Positions 30,010-41,596 of a DNA stretch of 64,000 nt are shown one piece after another. This DNA comes from Mixta hanseatica (lineage in GTDB: Bacteria; Pseudomonadota; Gammaproteobacteria; Enterobacterales; Enterobacteriaceae): assembly GCF_023517775.1 (NCBI RefSeq), contig NZ_CP082904.1:4030001-4094000 (forward strand), read 5' to 3'. The translations under genes and the position numbers were made by a program. Every line of letters starts with the position of its first letter. Position 1 is the stretch's first letter. The notes beneath the pieces are model-generated. The model was not told where the DNA came from and ran no database searches. It worked only from the letters and a program-made list of their open reading frames with translations.

Positions 30010-30066
30010 TGTTTTTCTCTTCGTTCGTTAGCCGTGTCAGTCACAGCGACACCTGTAACGCGCGTA

Positions 30067-31098
30067 TCAGGCACGAGGACGGCGGGTAAGGGCAACGCCT
30101 GCACCGACCAACGCACCCATTGCGCCCCATATGATCATGACAAGTGTCCGGCGTGGACTGTCACGCTTCACCGGCTCTTCCGGCGTGCGCAAATAGCGGT
30201 AAGTCTGGAATTTCTGGTCAAGCGTAGGCCCGACGTTCAACGTATCGAGCATTGCCCGATTTTGATCATAGTCCAGATCGTAGGTTGGCCCATTTGCCTG
30301 CAGGTTTTCCAGGCGCGCCTGCAGCATTGGCCTGCCCAATAAAAAGAGTTCTGAATCGGGCAGTTGCTCTGACGGCGTACTGGTTTTCGCCTGGTCGATC
30401 CCCTGCTGCTGCGCAATCCTGAGTGCCTGTTCGACGCTGTGGAGCTGCCGCTGATAAACGGCATTCGCAACCTTTTCCTGCCGTTGAACCTGCGCTTTCA
30501 GCTGAACGGTGCGCGCCGCCCAGGCCGCCGTCAGTTCCTGATTTAAATGACGCGCCGCTCGCTCGCTGGCAAAGGCGACATACTGACGCAGCAGGTTGTT
30601 AGCATCCACTGCGGTTTCCGCCACCAACCGGACGCTATCGCTCAGGTTTTTCGCGCTGTCCGCCGGGCTAAATTGAATATTGCTGACCATCTCGTCCAGC
30701 AGCGCGGCATCTTTATGGACATTGCCGACTTTGCGGTGCTTATAGTAATCGGTTTGCAACCAGAATTCGCGACGCGTGTCCCATGAAGAGAGTTGCATAA
30801 TAAATTCCTGGTAGGCATTGTCCATCACCGAAGGCTGCGGCACCGCCAGCGCGGCAGCGCCGTTACGGATATCCAGGTTGCGCAAGAATTGCTGCTGCGA
30901 GTAGTAGCCGCCAATCATATTCACCGTGGGACGATCGGTTATCGCCGTGGTGCTCCACTCCTGTTTAACCAGCAGCGACCAGATCCAGGCCAGCAGCATG
31001 CCCAGCAGCGCCATTCCGATAATCCAGCGTTTACCGCGCCACAGCGCGCAAAACAGGCCACGAATATCCAATTCGTTATCCACGAAGTCAGAGGTCAT
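30067..31098 (-). CDS. wzzE: ECA chain-length regulator WzzE
   Basis: WzzE sets the modal length of ECA chains together with WzyE. The chosen ATG (31098, MTSDFVDNELDIRG) has AAGGA about ten bases before it; a TTG seven codons up is the alternative. The 343-residue product (E. coli 348) has membrane segments near residues 25-45 and at the C-terminus, and the proline-rich RTPEEPVKRDSPRR before the second one, a Wzz hallmark. The middle is periplasmic and helical. Confidence 0.94.
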   Translation of the reverse strand: MTSDFVDNELDIRGLFCALWRGKRWIIGMALLGMLLAWIWSLLVKQEWSTTAITDRPTVNMIGGYYSQQQFLRNLDIRNGAAALAVPQPSVMDNAYQEFIMQLSSWDTRREFWLQTDYYKHRKVGNVHKDAALLDEMVSNIQFSPADSAKNLSDSVRLVAETAVDANNLLRQYVAFASERAARHLNQELTAAWAARTVQLKAQVQRQEKVANAVYQRQLHSVEQALRIAQQQGIDQAKTSTPSEQLPDSELFLLGRPMLQARLENLQANGPTYDLDYDQNRAMLDTLNVGPTLDQKFQTYRYLRTPEEPVKRDSPRRTLVMIIWGAMGALVGAGVALTRRPRA

Positions 31099-31126
31099 AT
31101 GCAGGTTATCCTTGTCCAAAGGGCGC

Positions 31127-32224
31127 TTAGCCCAATTGCTTATTTTTATTTGCGCGACGCAGGCGGCGCTTGAGGCGTTTGATCATGCGGGCAACGCGCC
31201 AGGCGCGCTTGATGCAGTAGCCGTAGAGGATGAAAGCCAGCAGAAACAGCAGCAGCATTACCCATTCGGGAATAAAAGCCAGATATTCACCCAATACGCC
31301 GACGCCAGCCAGCAGCGCAGCGGCCAGCGTAATCAGCACAAACGCCTGTCGTGAAGTAAAACCGGCGCGCATGATCAAATGATGAATATGCTGACGATCG
31401 GCAGAGAAAGGGCTCATTCCCTTACGCAGGCGACGATACATAATCGCCACCATATCCATCAGCGGAATGGCAATAAGCCACAGCGCCGTAACCGGCGTAA
31501 TGGGATGCGTCACCCCCTGGGTGGTTTCCAGCAGGATCCAGATAATGGAAAAGCCGATGAGCGTACTGCCCGCATCGCCCATAAAGACTTTGTAGCGTTT
31601 ACCGAAAACGCCGAGGTTAAGCAGGATATAGGGAAGCGTGGCGGCAATCATGGCAAAGCACCACATCGCCAGGCTGTGCTGCCCGTCGAAAAAGAGGATG
31701 ATGCCCATCGCGCCAAAGGTCACACAGGACAAACCACCCAACAGGCCATCAATGCCGTCCACCATATTGAAGGCGTTAATCGCCGCCCAAACGGCAAACA
31801 GCGTCAGCACGTAGCCAAACGGTCCGACAACCAGCTCCATCGGCCCGATAATATAGCCCAGGCTCAGCAAATAGAGTTTGCCCACCACCATCATGACTAT
31901 CGCGATCGCCGCCTGCACTACCGCACGAATTTTAACGCTAATATCAAAGCGGTCATCCAGCGCGCCGACCAATACCAATACGCCAGCGCAGAGCAGATAA
32001 AGAATCGCGTGCGGCAAATAATAGTTGGTAATAAAGAAAGTGAAGCAGATGCCCGCATAAACGGAGATACCGCCGACCAGCGGTATCAACCCCTGATGAC
32101 GCTTACGGTAGTTTGGCCGGTCGACCAGGCCGACTTTTTTCGCTGCTTTCCGGGCAAAAAACAGAAATGCCAGTGAAAACAAAAAAATTAGACCAAGCTC
32201 GGTACTCATGGTGAGTAAATTCAC
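31127..32224 (-). CDS. wecA: Undecaprenyl-phosphate GlcNAc-1-phosphate transferase WecA
   Basis: WecA starts ECA (and often O-antigen) synthesis by moving GlcNAc-1-P to undecaprenyl phosphate. It has 365 residues (E. coli 367) and about eleven membrane segments. Catalytic loops are GALDDRFDIS, NAFNMVDGIDGLLGG, KVFMGDAGST and DRQHIHHLIM. The start is GTG (32222-32224), as in E. coli. The 180 bp upstream to the rho terminator show no RfaH ops element. Confidence 0.96.
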   Translation of the reverse strand: MNLLTMSTELGLIFLFSLAFLFFARKAAKKVGLVDRPNYRKRHQGLIPLVGGISVYAGICFTFFITNYYLPHAILYLLCAGVLVLVGALDDRFDISVKIRAVVQAAIAIVMMVVGKLYLLSLGYIIGPMELVVGPFGYVLTLFAVWAAINAFNMVDGIDGLLGGLSCVTFGAMGIILFFDGQHSLAMWCFAMIAATLPYILLNLGVFGKRYKVFMGDAGSTLIGFSIIWILLETTQGVTHPITPVTALWLIAIPLMDMVAIMYRRLRKGMSPFSADRQHIHHLIMRAGFTSRQAFVLITLAAALLAGVGVLGEYLAFIPEWVMLLLFLLAFILYGYCIKRAWRVARMIKRLKRRLRRANKNKQLG

Positions 32225-32403
32225 ATTAACAGCTCTCAGCTAAGACACCGGGTAAATATAAGCAATAATTATGCCTGCCACCCTGACTGACGTCTTAATA
32301 ACGCGATTTGGCCGCACGACCGCTGGTTATTTAAGCAAAAAGGCCTGCCTTTATTACACTTAGCGACCGGTGACGTCCGACAGTCGCTTTATCCTATAGC
32401 CCA

Positions 32404-32437
32404 AAAATAAAAAACGCCACGTCTGAGCGTGGCGTTA
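32404..32437 (-). terminator. Terminator of rho
   Basis: On the minus strand AACGCCACG and CGTGGCGTT form a 9-bp stem followed by TTTTTTATTTTTG, a clear intrinsic terminator 60 bp after rho. Confidence 0.93.
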
Positions 32438-32496
32438 CCCGAGTTTTCTTAGCGCGGTAAAGGGCCCTTAACTAACTCAGGCCCGAGGCTCAGAAA

Positions 32497-33756
32497 TTAT
32501 GAACGTTTCATCATGTCGAAGAATTCATCGTTGGTCTTGGTCATCGCCAACTTATTAATGAGGAATTCCATAGCGTCGATTTCACCCATCGGGTGAATAA
32601 TTTTGCGCAGGATCCACATTTTCTGCAGCTCTTCCTGAGATGTGAGCAGTTCTTCTTTACGCGTACCCGAACGGTTATAGTCGATCGCCGGGAAGACGCG
32701 TTTTTCAGCAATTTTACGCGCGAGATGCAGCTCCATGTTACCGGTGCCTTTAAACTCTTCGTAAATCACTTCGTCCATTTTCGAACCGGTATCTACCAGC
32801 GCGGTGGCGATAATGGTCAGGCTGCCGCCCTCTTCCACGTTACGTGCCGCACCAAAGAAGCGTTTCGGACGATGCAGGGCGTTGGCATCCACACCACCGG
32901 TCAGAACTTTACCTGAAGCCGGCACCACGGTGTTGTAAGCACGCGCCAGACGAGTGATGGAGTCGAGCAGGATAATAACGTCTTTTTTATGCTCAACCAG
33001 ACGCTTGGCCTTTTCGATCACCATTTCCGCAACCTGAACGTGACGGGATGCCGGCTCATCAAAGGTAGAAGCGACGACTTCACCTTTAACCAGACGCTGC
33101 ATCTCGGTAACTTCTTCCGGACGTTCGTCAATCAGCAGCACCATCAGCACGCAATCAGGATGGTTGTAGGCGATGCTCTGCGCGATATTCTGCAGCAGCA
33201 TGGTTTTACCCGCTTTCGGCGGAGCCACAATCAAACCACGTTGGCCGCGGCCAATCGGTGAGGCGAGATCCAGCACGCGTGCGGTCAGGTCTTCTGTTGA
33301 GCCGTTACCGCGCTCCATGCGTAAACGTGAGTTCGCATGCAGCGGCGTCAGGTTTTCAAACAGAATCTTACTGCGCGCGTTTTCCGGTTTATCGTAGTTG
33401 ACCTCATTAACCTTCAGCAGCGCAAAGTAACGTTCGCCCTCTTTCGGCGGACGAATTTTGCCTGAAATGGTATCACCAGTGCGAAGGTTAAAGCGGCGAA
33501 TTTGGCTGGGGGAAACATAGATGTCGTCGGGACCGGCGAGGTAGGAGCTGTCTGCGGAGCGGAGGAAACCAAATCCGTCCTGCAGTATCTCCAGTACGCC
33601 ATCACCGAAGATATCCTCACCGCTTTTCGCGTGTTGTTTGAGGATAGCAAAAATGATGTCCTGTTTGCGCATGCGCGCCAGGTTTTCCAGCCCCATGTTC
33701 TCGCCGAGAGTAATCAGCTCTGAAACCGGCGTATTTTTTAGTTCGGTAAGATTCAT
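32497..33756 (-). CDS. rho: Transcription termination factor Rho
   Basis: Rho is the hexameric RNA-dependent ATPase that ends untranslated transcripts. It has 419 residues, the E. coli length, and near identity. The N-terminal RNA-binding domain has DGFGFLRS; Walker A is APPKAGKT (about 178-185), Walker [10 protein letters not shown] (about 260), then the Q and R loops. The 5' leader of 340 bp is likely used for autoregulation. Confidence 0.99.
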   Translation of the reverse strand: MNLTELKNTPVSELITLGENMGLENLARMRKQDIIFAILKQHAKSGEDIFGDGVLEILQDGFGFLRSADSSYLAGPDDIYVSPSQIRRFNLRTGDTISGKIRPPKEGERYFALLKVNEVNYDKPENARSKILFENLTPLHANSRLRMERGNGSTEDLTARVLDLASPIGRGQRGLIVAPPKAGKTMLLQNIAQSIAYNHPDCVLMVLLIDERPEEVTEMQRLVKGEVVASTFDEPASRHVQVAEMVIEKAKRLVEHKKDVIILLDSITRLARAYNTVVPASGKVLTGGVDANALHRPKRFFGAARNVEEGGSLTIIATALVDTGSKMDEVIYEEFKGTGNMELHLARKIAEKRVFPAIDYNRSGTRKEELLTSQEELQKMWILRKIIHPMGEIDAMEFLINKLAMTKTNDEFFDMMKRS

Positions 33757-34095
33757 AATGGTGGGTTCTTAAACTCGGGGTATATCTCGAAAAGGTTGTC
33801 GTGAATGGTATGGCAAAAGAAGGTCCATGCCCGTTAATGGCTCCGTTTCCGTGTCTGCTCGATGATCTTATGCGTGAATGCCGATCTGAAAACGAGGAGA
33901 CGGTTGAAAACAGATACCGGAAATTGTGATGCTAACCGTCAGATTGTTGAGGCACTGCGAAGGTAACGCCAGCGTTCAACAAGGGAAACAAACTACAGGT
34001 AAGTTCGTAATGCAGTAGATTTAACTTAGCACGCTTCATGCCGGGCGTCTAGCGGTCTGGCAAAAATTACTCTGACCGCCAGCGCCGGCAATGAA
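33757..34095 (-). promoter_or_regulatory. rho leader region
   Basis: The 339 bp between trxA and rho probably hold the rho promoter and an untranslated, C-rich, G-poor leader (read on the minus strand) suited to Rho autoregulation. E. coli has a leader ORF, rhoL, here. I found only a 19-codon frame (MDLLLPYHSRQPFRDIPRV, 33826-33767 approximately) without a ribosome site, so I do not call a gene. A short stem (GCGGTC/GACCGC near 34050-34078) follows trxA. Confidence 0.5.
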
Positions 34096-34428
34096 TCAGC
34101 TCAGGTTCGCGTTCAGGAACTCTTTGAGCTGGCCTTTAGACAGCGCGCCAACTTTGGTCGCTGCAACCTCACCATTTTTAAACAGCAGCAGCGTTGGGAT
34201 GCCGCGAATACCGTATTTCGGCGCCGTTTCCGGGTTCTCATCGATATTCAGTTTGGCAATGGTCAACTTACCGTCATACTCTTCTGCTACTTCGTCGAGG
34301 ATCGGGGCGATCATTTTGCATGGACCACACCATTCTGCCCAGAAGTCCACCAGCGTTAAACCTTCGGCTTTCAGCACGTCGGTTTCAAAGCTTTTGTCGG
34401 TTAGATGAACGATTTTATCGCTGCTCAT
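34096..34428 (-). CDS. trxA: Thioredoxin 1
   Basis: A 110-residue thioredoxin, almost identical to E. coli TrxA. The redox centre is WCGPCKM (about residues 33-39), and the cis-proline is in [10 protein letters not shown]. It reduces disulfides such as in ribonucleotide reductase. It diverges from rhlB with 117 bp between. Confidence 0.98.
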   Translation of the reverse strand: MSSDKIVHLTDKSFETDVLKAEGLTLVDFWAEWCGPCKMIAPILDEVAEEYDGKLTIAKLNIDENPETAPKYGIRGIPTLLLFKNGEVAATKVGALSKGQLKEFLNANLS

Positions 34429-34545
34429 GTCTTACTCCACAAGATTATGCCTGGCTGGTTGGCGTAAAATCTGCCAACGTAGGTTGACTTTATTTCACCG
34501 GATACGCTTTCGTAAAGCAATAGTAAGCTGATATTCTACCACACT

Positions 34546-35838
34546 ATGAGCAAAACACACTTAACCGAACAGAAGTTTTCCGACTTCGCCCTGCACCCTC
34601 AGGTTATCGAAGCCCTTGAAAAGAAAGGCTTCCATAATTGTACGCCCATCCAGGCGTTAGCATTGCCCCTTACACTTGAAGGGCGCGATGTCGCGGGCCA
34701 GGCGCAAACCGGAACCGGCAAAACGATGGCGTTTTTAACGTCAACGTTCCATTACCTGCTTTCTCACCCTGCCGCCGAAGGCCGTCAGATTAATCAGCCG
34801 CGCGCGCTGATTATGGCGCCGACTCGCGAACTGGCCGTACAGATTCATGCCGATGCTGAACCGCTGGCGCAGTCAACCGGCCTTAAAATGGGTCTCGCTT
34901 ATGGCGGCGACGGCTACGACAAACAACTGAAAGTACTGGAAAAAGGCGTCGACATTCTGGTTGGCACCACCGGCCGCCTGATCGATTACGTCAAACAGAA
35001 CCATATTAACCTCGGCGCGATCCAGGTCGTCGTGCTGGATGAAGCCGATCGCATGTTCGATCTTGGCTTTATTAAAGATATTCGCTGGCTATTCCGCCGT
35101 ATGCCTGCTGCGAACCAGCGCCTGAGCATGCTGTTCTCCGCTACGCTCTCTTATCGCGTTCGCGAGCTGGCGTTTGAGCATATGAACAACGTCGAGCACA
35201 TTGAAATCGAGCCAGATCAGAAAACGGGCCACCGCATTCAGGAGGAGCTGTTCTATCCCTCTAATGAAGAAAAGATGCGCCTGCTGCAAACGCTGATTGA
35301 AGAAGAATGGCCGGATCGCGCCATCATTTTCGCCAATACCAAGCATCGTTGCGAAGATATCTGGGGCCACCTGGCGGCGGATGGACACCGTGTAGGTTTG
35401 CTGACCGGCGACGTAGCGCAGAAAAAACGCCTGCGTATTCTGGAAGATTTTACCCGCGGCGACGTAGATATTCTGGTAGCGACCGATGTCGCCGCGCGCG
35501 GCCTGCATATTCCGGCGGTAACGCACGTTTTTAACTACGATCTGCCTGACGATTGTGAAGATTACGTTCACCGTATCGGTCGTACTGGACGCGCCGGCGC
35601 CAGCGGCCACTCTATCAGCCTCGCCTGTGAAGAGTACGCGCTGAATCTGCCCGCTATCGAAGAGTATATCGGTCACGGTATTCCGGTCAGTAAATATAAC
35701 AGCGACGCGTTGATGACCGATCTTCCACCGCCGAAACGCCTGACGCGTAACCGTCCGGGTAGCGGTCCGCGCCGTGCAGCGGGCAACAACCGTCGCAGCG
35801 GTGCGCCGCGTAACAATAACCGTAAACGTTCAGGCTAA
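34546..35838 (+). CDS. rhlB: DEAD-box RNA helicase RhlB
   Basis: RhlB is the helicase of the RNA degradosome bound to RNase E. The 430-residue protein (E. coli 421) has AQTGTGKT (Walker A), [18 protein letters not shown] (DEAD), SAT, and [10 protein letters not shown] in order. The C-terminal tail after residue 395 is rich in Arg, Asn, Gly and Pro, as in the family. gppA starts 7 bp later. Confidence 0.97.
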   Translation: MSKTHLTEQKFSDFALHPQVIEALEKKGFHNCTPIQALALPLTLEGRDVAGQAQTGTGKTMAFLTSTFHYLLSHPAAEGRQINQPRALIMAPTRELAVQIHADAEPLAQSTGLKMGLAYGGDGYDKQLKVLEKGVDILVGTTGRLIDYVKQNHINLGAIQVVVLDEADRMFDLGFIKDIRWLFRRMPAANQRLSMLFSATLSYRVRELAFEHMNNVEHIEIEPDQKTGHRIQEELFYPSNEEKMRLLQTLIEEEWPDRAIIFANTKHRCEDIWGHLAADGHRVGLLTGDVAQKKRLRILEDFTRGDVDILVATDVAARGLHIPAVTHVFNYDLPDDCEDYVHRIGRTGRAGASGHSISLACEEYALNLPAIEEYIGHGIPVSKYNSDALMTDLPPPKRLTRNRPGSGPRRAAGNNRRSGAPRNNNRKRSG

Positions 35839-35845
35839 TCACACC

Positions 35846-37330
35846 ATGTTCAGCGCGTCGTCACTTTATGCTGCGATTGATTTAGGCTCTAACAGCTTTC
35901 ATATGTTAGTGGTGCGCGAGGTGGCGGGAAATATTCAGACCGTAGCCCGCATCAAGCGTAAAGTGCGCCTCGCCGCCGGCCTTAACGGCGACGGAGCGCT
36001 TTCTGACGAAGCGATGGAGCGAGGCTTGCAGTGTCTGAGGCTGTTTTCAGAACAGCTGCAGGATATTCCTGCCGATCAGATTCGTGTAGTGGCAACCGCA
36101 ACGTTGCGTCTGGCGACAAACGCGAAACATTTCCTCACGCAGGCGGAAGCGATCCTTGGCTGTTTAGTCAACGTGATTAGCGGAGAAGAGGAAGCGCGGC
36201 TGATTTATCAGGGCGTGGCGCATACTACCGGCGGCTCTGATGAACGCCTGGTCGTGGATATCGGCGGCGGCAGCACCGAACTGGTGACCGGCACCGGCGC
36301 GCAAACCACGGCGTTGTTTAGTTTGTCGATGGGCTGCGTCACCTGGCTGGAGCGTTATTTCGCTGACCGCTATTTAGGTAGGGCGAACTTTGAGCAGGCG
36401 GAACAGGCCGCTCGCGCCATTATTCAGCCGGTTGCCGGACGATTGCGCGAGCAGGGCTGGAAAATTTGTGTGGGCGCTTCCGGCACCGTACAGGCGCTGC
36501 AGGAAATTATGGTGGCGCAGGGCATGGACGAGCGCATTACGCTGGATAAGCTACAGCAGCTTAAGCAGCGCGCGATTAAGTGCGGTAAGCTTGAAGAGTT
36601 GGAGATCGAAGGCCTGACGCTGGAGCGAGCGCTGGTTTTCCCCAGCGGGCTTTCTATTCTGATCGCCATCTTTGAAGAATTAAATATTGAAAGCATGACG
36701 TTAGCGGGCGGCGCTCTGCGTGAAGGCCTGCTGTACGGTATGCTGCACTATCCGGTCGATCGCGATATTCGCAGCCGAACCATCCACAATATCCAGCGTC
36801 GTTTTATCATTGACGTTGAGCAGGCGGAGCGCGTACGTCAGCTGGCAGCGGACTTTGTGCAACAGGTTAGCCCGCACTGGAAACTGGATGCGTATTGCCG
36901 CGAACTGCTGGAAAGCGCCTGCCTGATCCATGAAATCGGCCTCAGCGTTGATTTCCGTCTCGCCTCTCAGCATGCCGCTTACCTGGTGCGCCATCTTGAT
37001 CTGCCTGGCTTTACGCCTGCCCAGAAAAAACTGCTGGCCACGCTGTTGCAGAATCAAAGCAACGGCATCGACCTGACGCTGCTCAATCAGCAGAACGCCG
37101 TGCCGCCGCGCGTGGCAGAACAGATGTGTCGGCTGCTGCGTCTGGCAGTCATTTTCGCCAGCCGTCGTCGTGACGGCAGCTTGCCGGCGGTGCGTTTGCA
37201 GAGCGACGATGAGGCGCTGCAGGTGCTGTTGCCGCCAGGCTGGCTACAGAATCACCCGCTCGGCGCGGAAATGTTAGAGCAGGAAAGCCGCTGGCAATCT
37301 TATGTCCACTGGCCACTAACGGTGATTTAG
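35846..37330 (+). CDS. gppA: pppGpp 5'-phosphohydrolase / exopolyphosphatase GppA
   Basis: GppA converts pppGpp to ppGpp and degrades long polyphosphate. The ATG of [17 protein letters not shown] (35846) gives 494 residues, exactly the E. coli length; the frame's earlier ATG is inside rhlB. ASKHA motifs are [13 protein letters not shown] near the start, [13 protein letters not shown], and [12 protein letters not shown]. It is convergent with rep, 39 bp apart, with no clear terminator between. Confidence 0.97.
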   Translation: MFSASSLYAAIDLGSNSFHMLVVREVAGNIQTVARIKRKVRLAAGLNGDGALSDEAMERGLQCLRLFSEQLQDIPADQIRVVATATLRLATNAKHFLTQAEAILGCLVNVISGEEEARLIYQGVAHTTGGSDERLVVDIGGGSTELVTGTGAQTTALFSLSMGCVTWLERYFADRYLGRANFEQAEQAARAIIQPVAGRLREQGWKICVGASGTVQALQEIMVAQGMDERITLDKLQQLKQRAIKCGKLEELEIEGLTLERALVFPSGLSILIAIFEELNIESMTLAGGALREGLLYGMLHYPVDRDIRSRTIHNIQRRFIIDVEQAERVRQLAADFVQQVSPHWKLDAYCRELLESACLIHEIGLSVDFRLASQHAAYLVRHLDLPGFTPAQKKLLATLLQNQSNGIDLTLLNQQNAVPPRVAEQMCRLLRLAVIFASRRRDGSLPAVRLQSDDEALQVLLPPGWLQNHPLGAEMLEQESRWQSYVHWPLTVI

Positions 37331-37369
37331 CCTGTTGGGTTGCGCACTTTCAGGCGCAGCCCGGCTTTA

Positions 37370-39394
37370 TCAAGCCCCTTTTTTCGCTTTATCCAGCATC
37401 GCTCGCAAACCGGCAACCCGACTCTGCCCGGTTTTCATCCGCTCTTCCGCACTGACAACTTTACGCTCGGTTTCCCAGCGTAGATCGTCCTGCGGCAGCT
37501 CCAGTAAAAAACGGCTCGGCTCCGGGCGTACCAGCTCGCCATATTGCCGACGCTCACGGCACAGCGTGAAGGTCAATTCTTTCTGCGCGCGGGTGATGCC
37601 AACGTAGGCCAACCGTCGCTCTTCCTCAATGTTATCTTCATCGATGCTGCTCTGATGCGGCAGCAGACCCTCTTCCATGCCGACCAGATAAACATAAGGG
37701 AACTCCAGACCTTTCGACGCATGTAGCGTCATTAGCTGAACCTGATCCAGTTCTTCATCGCTTTCGCCGCGCTCCATCATATCGCGCAGCGTAAAGCGGG
37801 TTACCACCTGGGTTAGCGTCATCGGCTCATCCAGCTCGCTGCCTTCCAGCATCTCCGTCATCCACTGGAAAAGCGTATTGACGTTTTTCATGCGCATTTC
37901 AGCTGCTTTCGGGCTGGCGGAGGTTTCAAACAGCCAGCTTTCATAGTCGATGCCGCGGATTAAATCACGCACCGCATTGATCGGCTCCCGCTCCGCCAGC
38001 CGGGCAATTTCCTGTAGCCAGCCGGTAAAGCGCTGGAGATTCTCCAGGCTGCGGCCGGTCAGCGTTTGGCCCAGCCCTAAATCGAAGCTGGCGCTGAACA
38101 GGCTTTTATTACGCTGGTTAGCCCATTCCCCCAGCTTTTGCAGCGTTGCCGGGCCGATTTCACGACGCGGCGTGTTGATAATACGCAGGAAAGCGCTGTC
38201 ATCGTCAGGATTGGTCAACACCCGCAGATAGGCCAGCAGATCTTTGATCTCCGGCCGTGAAAAGAAGGAAGTTCCGCCCGAGATCCGGTAGGGAATACGG
38301 TTTTGCATCAGCATCTTTTCAAATACGCGCGACTGATGATTACCGCGATAAAGGATGGCGTAATCTTTGTACTGCGTTTTATTAATAAAATGATGCGCAA
38401 TAAGCTCGCCGGTTACGCGCTCTGCCTCATGATCTTCATGATTAGCACTCAGCACTTTTAGCTCAGCGCCATAACCCAGCTGGGAAAACAGCCGCTTTTC
38501 AAACACGTGCGGATTATTGGCAATCAAAATATTTGCCGCCTTCAGAATACGCTCGGTTGAACGGTAGTTTTGCTCCAGCTTAATGACCTGCAGCGCCGGG
38601 AAATCCTCTTTTAACAGCACCAGGTTTTGCGGCCGCGCGCCGCGCCAGGAGTAGATAGACTGATCGTCGTCACCCACCACCGTAAAGCGCGCCCGGGCGC
38701 CGACCAACAGTTTTACCAGCTCGTACTGGCTGGTATTAGTGTCCTGGTATTCATCCACCAGCAGATAACGAATGCGCTGCTGCCAGCGTTCGCGTACCTC
38801 CTGGTTACGCTGCAGCAAGAGCGTCGGCAACAGGATAAGATCGTCGAAGTCCAGCACATTACAGGATTTAAGATGGCGATCGTACAATTCATAGCAGTGG
38901 GCGAAGATACGATCCCGCTCCGACTGCGCGCGCGCCTGAGCATGCGCGGGATCGACCAGATCGTTTTTCCAGTTAGAAATGGTAGAAATCAGCTGTTGCA
39001 GCAGATTTTTATCATTTTCCAGCCACTGTTCGGTTAAATCTTTTAACAGCGCCAGCTGATCCTGATCGTCAAACAGGGAGAAGTTAGATTTCATCCCCAG
39101 CGCGGCATATTCACGTTTGATAATTTCCAGCCCCAGCGTATGGAAGGTGGAGATCATCAGTCCGCGCGCTTCCTTACGGCCCAGGGTTTGCGCCACACGC
39201 TCTTTCATCTCGCGTGAGGCTTTATTGGTAAAAGTGACCGCCGCGATATGGCGAGCCTGATAGCCGCACTCGCGAATCAGATGGGCAATTTTATTGGTAA
39301 TGACGCGCGTCTTGCCGGAACCCGCGCCCGCCAGCACCAGGCACGGGCCGGTGACAAATTCGACGGCTTGTTGTTGGCTGGGATTCAGACGCAT
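37370..39394 (-). CDS. rep: ATP-dependent DNA helicase Rep
   Basis: Rep is the SF1A 3'-5' accessory helicase that clears proteins ahead of the replisome. It has 674 residues (E. coli 673). Walker A is AGAGSGKT (22-29), motif [10 protein letters not shown] (near 213), motif [16 protein letters not shown], and the C-terminal helicase motifs [17 protein letters not shown]. It differs from UvrD in lacking the C-terminal Tudor-like domain. Confidence 0.97.
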   Translation of the reverse strand: MRLNPSQQQAVEFVTGPCLVLAGAGSGKTRVITNKIAHLIRECGYQARHIAAVTFTNKASREMKERVAQTLGRKEARGLMISTFHTLGLEIIKREYAALGMKSNFSLFDDQDQLALLKDLTEQWLENDKNLLQQLISTISNWKNDLVDPAHAQARAQSERDRIFAHCYELYDRHLKSCNVLDFDDLILLPTLLLQRNQEVRERWQQRIRYLLVDEYQDTNTSQYELVKLLVGARARFTVVGDDDQSIYSWRGARPQNLVLLKEDFPALQVIKLEQNYRSTERILKAANILIANNPHVFEKRLFSQLGYGAELKVLSANHEDHEAERVTGELIAHHFINKTQYKDYAILYRGNHQSRVFEKMLMQNRIPYRISGGTSFFSRPEIKDLLAYLRVLTNPDDDSAFLRIINTPRREIGPATLQKLGEWANQRNKSLFSASFDLGLGQTLTGRSLENLQRFTGWLQEIARLAEREPINAVRDLIRGIDYESWLFETSASPKAAEMRMKNVNTLFQWMTEMLEGSELDEPMTLTQVVTRFTLRDMMERGESDEELDQVQLMTLHASKGLEFPYVYLVGMEEGLLPHQSSIDEDNIEEERRLAYVGITRAQKELTFTLCRERRQYGELVRPEPSRFLLELPQDDLRWETERKVVSAEERMKTGQSRVAGLRAMLDKAKKGA

Positions 39395-39477
39395 AGAAGT
39401 ACTCAGTGAAAAAAAGGAGGGTTAACTAACAGCGTGGTAGTATATCCAGCAGTATCCATACGACTCAAGGCACGATC

Positions 39478-39759
39478 ATGGCAAAAACCGCAGCGGCAAT
39501 GCATATCCTTGTAAAGGAAGAGAAACTGGCTCAGGAGCTGTTGACGCAGCTGGAAAAGGGCGCGGACTTTGAAAAACTGGCGAAAAAACACTCGACCTGT
39601 CCAAGCGGCCGTAAAGGCGGTCATCTGGGCGAGTTTAAAAAAGGGGCGATGGTGCCGGCTTTCGATAAAGTCGTTTTTTCCTGCCCTTTGCTGACGCCTT
39701 ACGGACCTCTGCATACCCAATTCGGCTATCATATTATCAAGGTTCTGTACCGCAACTAA
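39478..39759 (+). CDS. ppiC: Peptidyl-prolyl isomerase PpiC (parvulin)
   Basis: A 93-residue cytoplasmic parvulin matching E. coli Ppi[12 protein letters not shown] at the start and [16 protein letters not shown] in the middle are the rotamase core; it ends [12 protein letters not shown]. It diverges from rep and is followed by a strong terminator. Confidence 0.97.
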   Translation: MAKTAAAMHILVKEEKLAQELLTQLEKGADFEKLAKKHSTCPSGRKGGHLGEFKKGAMVPAFDKVVFSCPLLTPYGPLHTQFGYHIIKVLYRN

Positions 39760-39760
39760 T

Positions 39761-39795
39761 AAAAAACCGGTGTTGAATACACCGGTTTTTTTCTG
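39761..39795. terminator. Bidirectional terminator between ppiC and ilvC
   Basis: AAACCGGTGT (39764-39773) and ACACCGGTTT (39779-39788) form a 10-bp stem with T's on one side and A's on the other, so it may stop transcription in both directions. Confidence 0.9.
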
Positions 39796-39858
39796 TTGCC
39801 GCTTCGCTTATCGAACCAGGCCTGAAGAAATTCCTCTATGAGTTTCGTTTTACAGCAA

Positions 39859-39878
39859 GGCGGCAAATAAGTGCCGCC
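39859..39878 (-). terminator. Possible stem-loop terminator of ilvC
   Basis: GGCGGCA and TGCCGCC pair around a six-base loop 77 bp past ilvC. The tail is only weakly U-rich (TTGCTGT), so this is tentative. Confidence 0.4.
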
Positions 39879-39955
39879 CCAGCAGCATAGTTATCCATGT
39901 CACTGGGGCGTGCGCACGCGGCTAGCGCATCGGCAAGCCGAAAGAGCATGAGGAA

Positions 39956-41431
39956 TCAGCCTGCGACGCTGATACGTTTCATATCGGTCATATAACCACG
40001 CAGCTTGCGGCCTACCGCCTCAATCGGATGGTTACGCACCGCTTCGTTAACATCACGCAACTGGGCGTTATCTACTGCGGCCGACGCTACTTCTTTGCCT
40101 AAGTCGCCTGCCTGCAGCGTGGTCATAAACTCTTTCAGCAGCGGCACGGCGGCATTGGCAAACAGATAGTTGCCATATTCGGCGGTATCAGAAATCACCA
40201 CGTTCATTTCATACAGGCGCTTACGGGCAATGGTATTGGCGATCAGCGGCAACTCATGCAGTGATTCGTAATAGGCGGATTCTTCGATAATGCCGGAATC
40301 AACCATGGTTTCGAAGGCCAGCTCAACGCCCGCTTTCACCATCGCAACCATAATGACGCCGCGATCGTAATACTCCTGCTCAGAGATTTTGCCTTCATAC
40401 TGCGGTGAATTTTCAAATGCGGTCTGGCCTGTCTCTTCACGCCAGGCCAGCAGTTTTTTATCGTCATTCGCCCAATCCGCCATCATGCCGGAAGAGAACT
40501 CACCGGAAATGATGTCATCCATATGCTTTTGGAACAGCGGCGCCATAATGGTTTTCAGCTGCTCAGAAAGGGCAAAGGCACGCAGCTTAGCGGTGTTGGA
40601 GAGACGATCCATCATCAGTGTGATACCGCCATGTTTCAGCGATTCCGTGATGGTCTCCCAGCCGTACTGCAGCAGCTTGCCAGCGTAAGCCGGATCGGTA
40701 CCGTCGGCCACCAGCTTGTCGTAGCACAACAGCGAACCGGCCTGCAGCATACCGCAGAGAATGGTCTGTTCGCCCATCAGGTCAGATTTTACTTCGGCAA
40801 CGAAGGAAGATTCCAGCACGCCTGCGCGATGACCGCCGGTCGCCGCCGCCCACGCTTTAGCAATCGCCATACCTTCGCCTTTCGGATCGTTTTCCGGGTG
40901 CACCGCAATCAGCGTCGGCACGCCAAAGCCGCGCTTATATTCTTCACGCACTTCGGTACCCGGGCACTTGGGCGCAACCATCACCACGGTAATATCTTTA
41001 CGGATCTCTTCGCCTACCTCAACGATGTTAAAACCGTGGGAATATCCCAGCGCCGCGCCATCTTTCATCAGCGGCTGTACGGCCTGTACCACCGCCGAGT
41101 GCTGTTTGTCCGGCGTCAGGTTAACCACCAGATCGGCCTGCGGGATCAGATCCTCATAAGTGCCGACTTTAAAGCCGTTTTCGGTCGCCTTGCGCCAGGA
41201 AGCGCGCTTTTCAGCAATCGCTTCGGCACGCAGCGCGTAAGAGACATCAAGACCAGAATCGCGCATATTAAGGCCCTGATTTAGGCCCTGGGCGCCACAG
41301 CCAACAATGACGACTTTTTTCCCTTTCAGGTAACTTGCTTCATCAGCAAACTCATCGCGCGTCATAAAGCGGCATTTACCTAATTGCGCCAGCTGCTGAC
41401 GCAGGTTCAAAGTGTTGAAATAGTTAGCCAT
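39956..41431 (-). CDS. ilvC: Ketol-acid reductoisomerase IlvC
   Basis: IlvC rearranges and reduces acetolactate and acetohydroxybutyrate with NADPH. The ATG of [13 protein letters not shown] (41431) gives 491 residues, the E. coli length of the long class II form; a GTG two codons earlier is less likely. [10 protein letters not shown] (about 45) binds NADPH. It is driven from the shared region with ilvY, which activates it when substrate is present. Confidence 0.98.
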   Translation of the reverse strand: MANYFNTLNLRQQLAQLGKCRFMTRDEFADEASYLKGKKVVIVGCGAQGLNQGLNMRDSGLDVSYALRAEAIAEKRASWRKATENGFKVGTYEDLIPQADLVVNLTPDKQHSAVVQAVQPLMKDGAALGYSHGFNIVEVGEEIRKDITVVMVAPKCPGTEVREEYKRGFGVPTLIAVHPENDPKGEGMAIAKAWAAATGGHRAGVLESSFVAEVKSDLMGEQTILCGMLQAGSLLCYDKLVADGTDPAYAGKLLQYGWETITESLKHGGITLMMDRLSNTAKLRAFALSEQLKTIMAPLFQKHMDDIISGEFSSGMMADWANDDKKLLAWREETGQTAFENSPQYEGKISEQEYYDRGVIMVAMVKAGVELAFETMVDSGIIEESAYYESLHELPLIANTIARKRLYEMNVVISDTAEYGNYLFANAAVPLLKEFMTTLQAGDLGKEVASAAVDNAQLRDVNEAVRNHPIEAVGRKLRGYMTDMKRISVAG

Positions 41432-41549
41432 GGGCACTCCATTTTGAGGTTGTGTTTACCGTTATTTTTTACGCAAGGCCGGTTAAAGCCTCGCCTTCTA
41501 TAGCCCCATCATATGACAGGAAATCTGTTGCTTAAATTGATATATTAAC

Positions 41550-41577
41550 AACGTCGCATTGCAATAACTGCAACGTT
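41550..41577. promoter_or_regulatory. IlvY operator between ilvC and ilvY
   Basis: TTGCAATAACTGCAA (41559-41573) is an exact 5-bp inverted repeat with a 5-base centre and sits within a wider symmetry AACGT...ACGTT (41550-41577). It lies 20 bp before the ilvY start, where LysR regulators bind to repress themselves and activate the divergent gene. Confidence 0.7.
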
Positions 41578-41596
41578 GAAATGAGGCCTGAATCGC

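Noticed and set aside
32225..32403. An RfaH ops/JUMPstart element before wecA
   Set aside because: No GGCGGTAGC-type sequence is present; the region shows only A/T-rich and weakly repeated bases.
33767..33826. A rhoL leader peptide before rho
   Set aside because: The only candidate frame has no ribosome site and no likeness to E. coli RhoL as I remember it.
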